A DNA stretch of 5,180 nt from Anaerolineae bacterium. GTDB lineage: Bacteria; Chloroflexota; Anaerolineae; Aggregatilineales; Phototrophicaceae. Below the pieces are notes generated by a model, which was not told the DNA's origin, did not search any database, and was given only the letters and a program-made list of their open reading frames with translations. The stretch lies in assembly GCA_020848855.1 (NCBI GenBank), contig JADLHH010000387.1, forward strand, positions 1-5,180, read 5' to 3'. The position numbers were made by a program, and so were the translations under genes. Of this stretch, positions 1-4,321 are shown in pieces; the first letter of the stretch is position 1, and every line of letters starts with the position of its first letter.

Positions 1-64
1 GCATCCCCGCGAACACGAAGACGCCGAGCAGCACGAGCCAGAGAGCATCAATCAGGCGTTTCAT
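1..64 (-). CDS. Probable membrane protein, N-terminal fragment (runs off left edge)
   Basis: An ATG at 64 opens a frame that stays open for 21 codons to the window edge. It begins MKRLIDALWLVLLGV and continues with hydrophobic residues. A short basic start (K2, R3) followed by an unbroken hydrophobic stretch from about residue 7 is what the sequence shows; this fits a first transmembrane helix or uncleaved signal anchor. The gene lies 61 nt downstream of the serA stop on the same strand with no terminator-like hairpin between them, so cotranscription is plausible. The ribosome site is weak: a GGTGG at about 78-82 is rather far from the ATG. The family cannot be named from 21 residues. Polytopic glycosyltransferases often start this way, but that is only a guess. 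Confidence 0.5.
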   Translation of the reverse strand, partial: MKRLIDALWLVLLGVFVFAGM

Positions 65-125
65 GTGCTTTACGAAACCACCAGGACACCATGTAAATCG
101 GGAACTTGCCGAGCGCCAGGCTGTT

Positions 126-1730
126 TCATGATACCCTGACCTGGTGCGCGTGGCGCACGAATTCCAGCGCGGTAAGCTGGCTCATCACGTGATCCGGCAG
201 CGCCTCGTCGAGCGCCAGCACCGTCAGCGTGTGTCCGCCGGGCGTGGCGCGCCCTGTTTGCCAGCTAGCGATTTTGATGCCGTTTTCCGCCATCAGCGTG
301 CCGACCCGCCCGATCACGCCCGGCTGGTCGAAGCTGCCCATGATCAGCAGATGCCCCTCGGGCACGAAATTCATGCGGTAGTCGTTAATCTGGACGATAT
401 GCGGCTCGCGGCGGTCGAGCAGCGTGCCGGCAAGGATGATTTCCTCGCCGTCTTCGAGCGTCGCCTGGCACAGCACGATGCTGGCGTAGTCGGCGGACTT
501 CAGTCCCTTCGCCTGCGTGATCTGCATCCCGCGCTCGACCGCCAGCACCGGGGCGTTGATGTAATTGACGCTGTCACCCAGCACCGGCGTGAGCAGCCCC
601 TTCAGAATGGCGACGGTCACCGGTTTGATCAGCACGTTCACGTCGTCGTCGCCACGATACTCGACGGCGACACGGCGCACCGGGTTGCGCGCCAGCACGT
701 GAATCAGCGCCCCGATGCGCTCGGCAAGCTGTAAATACGGGCGCGTGGCTTCGAAATCCATGCCCGGCACGAACGGCATGTTGACGACGTTGCGGTAGTC
801 CTCGCCGCGCAGCGCGTCCAGCACCTGCGTGACGATCAGCAGCGACAGGTCGCCGGTCGCTTCGACGGTGTTGTCGCCGATGTGCGGCGTGTGGATCACG
901 CTGCTCATGCCGATCAGCGGGCTGTTGTAGGGCGGCTCCTCGCTGTAAACGTCGGTGCCGACGCCCGCCAGCTTGCCGTCTTTCAGCGCTGCCGCGACCG
1001 CCGCTTCGTCCACGATGCTGCCGTGCGCGGTGTTGATCAGGCGCGCGCCCGGCTTCATCTGGCTGATCACGGCGGCGTCGATCATGCCGCGCGTCTCGCT
1101 GGTGGGCGGAACGTGGATGCTGACGTAGTCGCTGCGGCGCAATAGCTCGCTCAAGCCGACCAGCGTCACGCGCTTGTCGTCAAGCTGGTCGTCGGCGATG
1201 TATGGATCGTAGGCGAGGACGGTCATGCCGAAGCTCAGGCAGCGCTGGGCGACGATTGTGCCGACGCGCCCCAAGCCGATCAAGCCGAGCGTCTTGCCGG
1301 AAAGCTGCGTGCCTGCCTGCCGTTTGCGGTCGAGCAGCCAGAAGCCGGATTTCAGGCTGTTATGCACGTCGATCAGGCTGCGGCTGAGCGCCAGCATGAG
1401 CGTGAGCGTCAGTTCCCCGGCGGCGATGGCGTTGACGCCGGGCGCGTTCATGACGATGATGCCCCGGCTGGTCGCCGTTTCCAGGTCGATGCCGCTGACG
1501 CTCGCGCCGACCCGCCCGATCACGCGCAGCAGCGGCGCGCTGTCGAGCAGCGTCCGGTCGATGATCACATCGTCGCGGGCGATCAGCGCGTGGGCGGTCG
1601 CCAGCTTTTCGCGCAGTCTGGGGGTGTTGGTTGGGTTGACCTGCTCGACTTCAACGTCGCCTGCTGAATTCAGCAGCGCCATCCCCTGATCGGTCAGGTC
1701 AGCCGTGATGAGAATTTGATAATCAGCCAA
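126..1730 (-). CDS. serA: D-3-phosphoglycerate dehydrogenase-like protein, long form with ACT domain; catalytic Arg replaced by His
   Basis: This 534-residue protein has the layout of long phosphoglycerate dehydrogenases (3-phosphoglycerate + NAD to 3-phosphohydroxypyruvate, cytosolic, first step of serine synthesis). Residues 1-100 and 285-320 form the substrate domain; about 101-284 the NAD domain, with GLGRVG at 152-157 and Asp175 ending the second beta strand, as in NAD-preferring enzymes. Residues about 325-455 match the allosteric substrate-binding domain, and about 460-534 an ACT domain with DQPGVIGRVGTL, the usual serine sensor. Of the catalytic triad, Glu265 (EEPP) and His283 (TPHIG) are present, but the Arg of the usual N-x-A-R-G motif is His236 (INTAHGSIVDE). 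The loop usually GVGVDN reads GASVSG at 75-80. The TTG start at 1730 is preferred: GGAG lies at 1741-1744, and the first ATG, at codon 17, would delete the first beta strand. The start overlaps the upstream HAD gene by 8 nt. Family membership is near certain; the exact substrate is less so. A related 2-hydroxyacid dehydrogenase is the alternative. Confidence 0.88.
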   Translation of the reverse strand: MADYQILITADLTDQGMALLNSAGDVEVEQVNPTNTPRLREKLATAHALIARDDVIIDRTLLDSAPLLRVIGRVGASVSGIDLETATSRGIIVMNAPGVNAIAAGELTLTLMLALSRSLIDVHNSLKSGFWLLDRKRQAGTQLSGKTLGLIGLGRVGTIVAQRCLSFGMTVLAYDPYIADDQLDDKRVTLVGLSELLRRSDYVSIHVPPTSETRGMIDAAVISQMKPGARLINTAHGSIVDEAAVAAALKDGKLAGVGTDVYSEEPPYNSPLIGMSSVIHTPHIGDNTVEATGDLSLLIVTQVLDALRGEDYRNVVNMPFVPGMDFEATRPYLQLAERIGALIHVLARNPVRRVAVEYRGDDDVNVLIKPVTVAILKGLLTPVLGDSVNYINAPVLAVERGMQITQAKGLKSADYASIVLCQATLEDGEEIILAGTLLDRREPHIVQINDYRMNFVPEGHLLIMGSFDQPGVIGRVGTLMAENGIKIASWQTGRATPGGHTLTVLALDEALPDHVMSQLTALEFVRHAHQVRVS

Positions 1731-2394
1731 ACGCGCACTGCTCCAACGTCTCGATCACATCGTGCAGGCTGTCGTAGACATAGGGCGTGACCGGCTCGAA
1801 CGCGGCGGGCGTCGTATGCGAGTCATCGGGGACGGCGAAGCAGATCATGCCCGCCGCGACCGCCGCCCGCGCCCCGTTGGGGCTGTCTTCGAGCGCGAGA
1901 CAGTCGGACGGCGCGAAGCCGAGCCGCTTTGCCGCTTCGAGATAAATATCCGGGGCGGGCTTGCCGTGCATGACCTCGTCGCCGGAAACGTGCGCCTGAA
2001 AATGCCTGTCCCAGCCCTGCGCCTTCACGGTCGCGTCGATGAGCGGCATGGGCGAACTGGAAGCAATCGCGCACGGAATCTGGCGGGCGTACAGGTAGTC
2101 GAGCAGTTCGCGTGCGCCGGGGCGGGCAGCGACTCCATCCTTGATCATCGCCACCATGCGGTCGATGATCTCGTCGCGCAGGGTATCGACGGTCTCGGTC
2201 AGGTCGTAGGCGTGGCGCATCCCGTTCCAGAAATCGAGCATTCGCAGCCCGATGAGCGATGTGCGGACGTGATGGTCGGGCTGTTTGCCGCGCGCGGTCA
2301 GCATCGCGTTTTCGGCAATCTGCCAGACGGGTTCGGAATCGACAAGCAAGCCGTCCATGTCGAAGATCACGGCGTGCGGACAGAAATCAGCCAT
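1723..2394 (-). CDS. HAD-IA family phosphatase (beta-phosphoglucomutase / hexose-phosphate phosphatase type)
   Basis: A 223-residue HAD hydrolase, the usual length for subfamily IA. Motif I is FDMDGLLVDSEP with nucleophile Asp12 and acid/base Asp14; the helical cap follows (about 18-88). Motif II is the ASSSP stretch with Ser112, motif III is Lys145 in HGKPAPD, and motif IV is Glu169-Asp170 in LEDSPNG. All catalytic residues are intact. The GLLVDSEP and GKPAPDIY signatures place it with the YniC/HxpB, phosphatase and beta-phosphoglucomutase group, whose members dephosphorylate small sugar phosphates, often with broad range; the substrate cannot be read from sequence. ATG 2394 is chosen over a longer frame (to 2439) because GAGG at 2400-2403 sits 5 nt upstream and because the longer start would add residues before the motif I strand. 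It overlaps serB by 8 nt upstream and serA by 8 nt downstream, so it is almost surely translated with both. A phosphatase for a side product of the serine pathway is possible, as inference only. Confidence 0.88.
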   Translation of the reverse strand: MADFCPHAVIFDMDGLLVDSEPVWQIAENAMLTARGKQPDHHVRTSLIGLRMLDFWNGMRHAYDLTETVDTLRDEIIDRMVAMIKDGVAARPGARELLDYLYARQIPCAIASSSPMPLIDATVKAQGWDRHFQAHVSGDEVMHGKPAPDIYLEAAKRLGFAPSDCLALEDSPNGARAAVAAGMICFAVPDDSHTTPAAFEPVTPYVYDSLHDVIETLEQCAFG

Positions 2395-3241
2395 CTTTAC
2401 CTCGCACAAATGCCGCTTCGAAGGCGGCGCGCAGTTCATCGGAATGAATCGAAACGGTATCGCCGAGCAGCAGTTCCAGTCCCCGGTTATAGACTGCCTG
2501 GTGCGGCGTGCCGATGGTGCGGATGTAGGCAGCGGGTCCGGTTGCCAGCGGCAGGATGGGCGCGAGCGATTTGGATTCGACGAAGATGTCGGCGCTGCTC
2601 TTGACTTTCTGGCGCGATACTACGCCGCCAAACCCAACGAACAGATCGACTTCCGAGCGGGCGGCGAGGTCGCTTGCGCCGTCGCCGATCATCATTTTGC
2701 GTCCGGGCTTGCCCGCCGCCAGTTCGCGGACGATGGCGGGTTTGCCGCTGGAAACGGTCAGCGGTCCCTCGTTGTAATCGAGATATGTCTGCTTGGTCTG
2801 GGTTTGTGGCTCATAGTAGCGCCACCATTCGCCGGACAACTGGTTGTATTCCAGTTCAACGGCGCGGATGTTCGATGGCGCGACACCCAGCCGCGCGCCG
2901 AAGCCGCGCACCGGCTCCGCCAAGCCGCCGCTGATGATGAAGACCTGTTTGCGCAGAAAGTGCAGCGCGGCGATGACCTCGCGCGCGTCCGGGACGAGCG
3001 TTTCCCAGTAGCGCTCCTCGATTGCCTTCAACTGCCCGCGCGTCGGGCGAATCGCCTGAAGGCGCTTGCCGTAGACTTCGGCGAGGTCGAGGTCGCCATC
3101 CATCGCCTTCTGGGTCAGGACGCCAACACGCCATTCCTTGCCTTTGATGCGCGCCAGTTCGTCAATGCCTTCAATCGCCGAAAGCGTGCTGTCGCAGTCG
3201 AAGAAAATCAGGTCGAAACTTGTCCAGCGGGTCTGATCCAT
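2387..3241 (-). CDS. serB: Phosphoserine phosphatase, HAD-IB family, with C-terminal extension
   Basis: A 284-residue protein that should hydrolyse O-phospho-L-serine to serine and phosphate, the last step of serine synthesis. Motif I FFDCDSTL gives nucleophile Asp15 and acid/base Asp17, followed by the EGIDELA signature (Glu24) of phosphoserine phosphatases. Arg60 (KRLQAIRPTR), Ser104 (ISGGL), Lys167 (SGKPAIV) and Asp187/Asp191 (IGDGASDLAA) complete the active site. The block FVGFGGVVSRQKVK near 200-215 resembles the metazoan and plant enzymes (FIGFGGNVIRQQVK in human, from memory). The family normally ends about residue 230; here some 50 more residues follow, with no domain that I recognise. 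ATG 3241 is preferred to a TTG nine codons upstream, which has no ribosome site and would add a basic tail; the ATG has only a weak AGG at 3245-3247. It is the first gene of the operon, and serA in the same operon strongly supports the function. Confidence is high for the family and good for the substrate. Confidence 0.87.
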   Translation of the reverse strand: MDQTRWTSFDLIFFDCDSTLSAIEGIDELARIKGKEWRVGVLTQKAMDGDLDLAEVYGKRLQAIRPTRGQLKAIEERYWETLVPDAREVIAALHFLRKQVFIISGGLAEPVRGFGARLGVAPSNIRAVELEYNQLSGEWWRYYEPQTQTKQTYLDYNEGPLTVSSGKPAIVRELAAGKPGRKMMIGDGASDLAARSEVDLFVGFGGVVSRQKVKSSADIFVESKSLAPILPLATGPAAYIRTIGTPHQAVYNRGLELLLGDTVSIHSDELRAAFEAAFVRGKDG

Positions 3242-3414
3242 TCGCCTGGTCTTTGTTATGGCGTGCAAACATGAGCATTTTAGCGCGGCTGCGCGGCTTT
3301 GTGAACGGACGGAATCGACCAGCGGACATCGGTTACTTTGCCCACATCGCCGCCACTCCGGGCAGCTTCGGAACCGGGAAGGGGCGAATCGGGCGCGACG
3401 CTGCCACCTTGATT
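3242..3414 (-). other. Long 5' leader of the serB-HAD-serA operon
   Basis: If transcription starts about 7 nt past the TATACT box, the messenger carries roughly 170 nt before the serB ATG. The leader holds one clear stem: GGCAGC (3400-3405) can pair with GCTGCC (3361-3366) around a 33-nt G+C-rich loop. No T-run follows it, so it is not an ordinary terminator. The first bases contain AAGGTGGC, which recalls the T-box core, but the rest of a T-box is not evident. No well-placed ribosome site for another gene is seen. Its length would allow post-transcriptional control, but none is demonstrated. Confidence 0.4.
3361..3405 (-). repeat. 6-bp inverted repeat / stem-loop in the serB leader
   Basis: GGCAGC at one end and GCTGCC at the other are perfect complements, separated by 33 nt rich in G and C. 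On the minus-strand transcript this would form a stem near the 5' end of the leader and would hide the TGGC tetranucleotide. Six pairs with a large loop are modest evidence, since such stems occur by chance in G+C-rich DNA. Confidence 0.35.
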
Positions 3415-3420
3415 ACACTC

Positions 3421-3448
3421 AGTATAGGGCGAGAACGGGACTTGTCTA
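3421..3448 (-). promoter_or_regulatory. Sigma70-type promoter for the serB-HAD-serA operon
   Basis: On the minus strand TAGACA (3443-3448) and TATACT (3421-3426) are separated by 16 nt. That is 5 of 6 matches to each consensus hexamer (TTGACA and TATAAT). It is the best promoter match I found by eye upstream of serB and points the right way. The predicted start is near 3414. A perfect inverted repeat ends 4 nt upstream of its -35 box. Confidence 0.65.
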
Positions 3449-3451
3449 GGC

Positions 3452-3470
3452 ACATCTGTCGTACAGATGT
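3452..3470. promoter_or_regulatory. Perfect inverted repeat, candidate operator between divergent promoters
   Basis: ACATCTGT and ACAGATGT are perfect 8-bp arms around CGT. The site lies 4 bp upstream of the -35 of the serine operon and about 60 bp upstream of the -35 of the tetR gene. This is the usual place for an activator of the former, or for a repressor of either. The arms do not match the tetR-proximal repeat (AATCGAAT), so a different regulator is likely. In RNA it would also form a hairpin, but a 3-nt loop and its place outside the predicted leaders favour a protein site. Confidence 0.55.
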
Positions 3471-3529
3471 TCACTTTTTCGACCTCGCTCCGAAATTCCT
3501 GCTGCGTGGAGACTTTATCGGCGAGTTGG

Positions 3530-3557
3530 TTGACAGACATGCCCGATAAACTATAAT
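3530..3557 (+). promoter_or_regulatory. Consensus sigma70-type promoter for the tetR-acyl-CoA dehydrogenase unit
   Basis: TTGACA at 3530-3535 and TATAAT at 3552-3557 are both perfect consensus hexamers, with a 16-nt spacer. The start site would be near 3564, giving a short leader of about 30 nt before the TTG codon. Such a strong core promoter in front of a repressor gene usually implies that the gene represses itself. Confidence 0.8.
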
Positions 3558-3574
3558 CGAATCGCAATTCGATT
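3555..3574. promoter_or_regulatory. Palindromic candidate operator of the TetR-family regulator
   Basis: AATCGAAT (3555-3562) and ATTCGATT (3567-3574) are perfect 8-bp arms around a 4-nt spacer, making a 20-bp palindrome. It overlaps the last three bases of the -10 box and the predicted start site. A bound dimer would block RNA polymerase directly. The even symmetry, the size, and the position next to a tetR gene fit TetR autoregulation. An alternative register, GAATCG/CGATTC with a 5-nt spacer, covers much the same DNA. That the adjacent protein binds it is inference. Confidence 0.7.
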
Positions 3575-3582
3575 CTTTGTAA

Positions 3583-3587
3583 AAGGA
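3583..3587 (+). promoter_or_regulatory. Ribosome binding site fixing the TTG start of tetR
   Basis: AAGGA ends 7 nt before the TTG at 3595. An in-frame TAA at 3580-3582 rules out any longer start. The first in-frame ATG is codon 33, inside the DNA-binding domain. Together these leave TTG as the only sensible start. Confidence 0.75.
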
Positions 3588-3594
3588 ACACCTT

Positions 3595-4242
3595 TTGGCG
3601 CGCAAACCTGCCGATCAGTCGGTTCACCGTGATGACATCATACGGGCAGCCGCCGAAGTGCTTCAGCGTAACGGTTACGAAGCCGCGACGATGAAAGACA
3701 TCGCGGCAGCGGTCAACCTCACCGCCGCCAGCCTGTACCACCATTTTCGCAATAAAGACTCGCTGCTGCTCGCCGTGCTGGAACTGGGGCTGGACGCCGT
3801 GACCCGCGAGATCGAGCCGATTGCCTGCGCCGACCAGCCGAGCGACGCCAGGCTGCGCGCGATGATCCACGCGCACGTGGTCGCGCTGACCGAGAACACG
3901 GCGGTCGGCGCGGCGATGGTATTCGAGATTCGGGCGCTGATGCACGTCAAAGCGCCGCCCAAAAGCGCCAGCGCCGGAGACCGCGAGGCATATCAGGCGT
4001 TTGTCGACCGCCGCAGCGCGTTCTTCGCCGGGCGCGATCACTTCGAGGATTTGTTCCGGCGCGTCATCCGCGAGGGCATCGCCCAGGGGACGTTTCGCTC
4101 GTTCGACGTGCCGATCTTCGTCAAGGCGCTGATGGGGGCGCACAACTGGGTCGGGGTGTGGTATAAGCCGGACGGGCGGCTGAGCGGCGCGCAGATTGCC
4201 GACCTGATCGCCGATACGATGCTGCGCGGCGTGCTGGCGTAG
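3595..4242 (+). CDS. TetR/AcrR-family transcriptional repressor
   Basis: A 215-residue protein of typical TetR length. Residues 12-60 are the TetR DNA-binding domain: RDDIIRAAAEVLQRNGYEAATMKDIAAAVNL begins at Arg12 (given here in outline), and the recognition helix region is TAASLYHHFRNKDSL, with Tyr48 and Phe51 at the usual places. The C-terminal ligand domain is all-helical. Its tail, AHNWVGVWYKPDGRLS, near 182-197, resembles the ending of KstR2/FadR-like TetR proteins that respond to acyl-CoA thioesters; this is from memory. The start is TTG, supported by AAGGA 7 nt upstream and a preceding stop. It lies 79 nt upstream of an acyl-CoA dehydrogenase on the same strand, so it probably represses itself and that gene, with an acyl-CoA as inducer. 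A perfect palindrome over its promoter is the likely operator. The family is certain; the ligand and regulon are inferred. Confidence 0.9.
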   Translation: MARKPADQSVHRDDIIRAAAEVLQRNGYEAATMKDIAAAVNLTAASLYHHFRNKDSLLLAVLELGLDAVTREIEPIACADQPSDARLRAMIHAHVVALTENTAVGAAMVFEIRALMHVKAPPKSASAGDREAYQAFVDRRSAFFAGRDHFEDLFRRVIREGIAQGTFRSFDVPIFVKALMGAHNWVGVWYKPDGRLSGAQIADLIADTMLRGVLA

Positions 4243-4259
4243 TCTTAATCAGGCAGGTT

Positions 4260-4284
4260 GTAGGGGCGTAATTGTTTCGCCTAC
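4260..4284 (+). repeat. Small hairpin, possible degenerate GTAGGGGCG-type intergenic repeat
   Basis: In the gap between tetR and the acyl-CoA dehydrogenase, GTA(GG)GGCG can pair with CGCCTAC, with two extra G bases bulged. Across a T-T mismatch, AA/TT adds two inner pairs. The wording GTAGGGGCG...CGCC...TAC recalls short palindromic repeats that are scattered through cyanobacterial and Chloroflexota genomes. No T-run follows, so it is not a canonical terminator. It may still trim or stabilise the message between the two genes. Confidence 0.4.
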
Positions 4285-4307
4285 ATCACACAAGCTTTGT
4301 TGTTATT

Positions 4308-4313
4308 GAAAGG
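4308..4313 (+). promoter_or_regulatory. Ribosome binding site of the acyl-CoA dehydrogenase
   Basis: GAAAGG lies 8 nt before the ATG at 4322 and supports that start. No convincing separate promoter is seen in the 79-nt gap, which suggests cotranscription with tetR. Confidence 0.6.
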
Positions 4314-4321
4314 CACGTTAG

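Noticed and set aside
69..129. Small frame of 19 codons starting at the ATGA overlapping the serA stop
   Set aside because: It ends after 19 codons, has no dedicated ribosome site and no recognisable feature, and is contained in the gap before the next likely gene.
1762..2604. Open frame of 280 codons on the plus strand across the HAD phosphatase
   Set aside because: A shadow of the HAD gene, with Arg/His/Gly-rich composition and no motif.
2285..3274. Open frame of 329 codons on the plus strand across serB
   Set aside because: It is the complement of serB, whose catalytic motifs are all intact. The plus-strand translation shows no family feature.
3188..3329. Leader-peptide frame (ATG 3329) overlapping the serB start
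   Set aside because: It has no ribosome site and no run of serine or other regulatory codons. It is read mostly out of frame through serB, so it is best seen as chance.
3411..3560. Possible full T-box riboswitch upstream of serB
   Set aside because: Only a partial T-box core resemblance is present. The specifier-type GAAC near 3471 falls on the wrong side of its hairpin, and the region overlaps both promoters. It is kept only as a weak note on the leader.
3280..4143. Open frame of 287 codons on the minus strand opposite tetR
   Set aside because: It is antisense to a clear TetR protein, and its translation is rich in Arg, His, Gly and Asp, typical of a shadow frame. It has no recognisable motif and crosses both divergent promoters.
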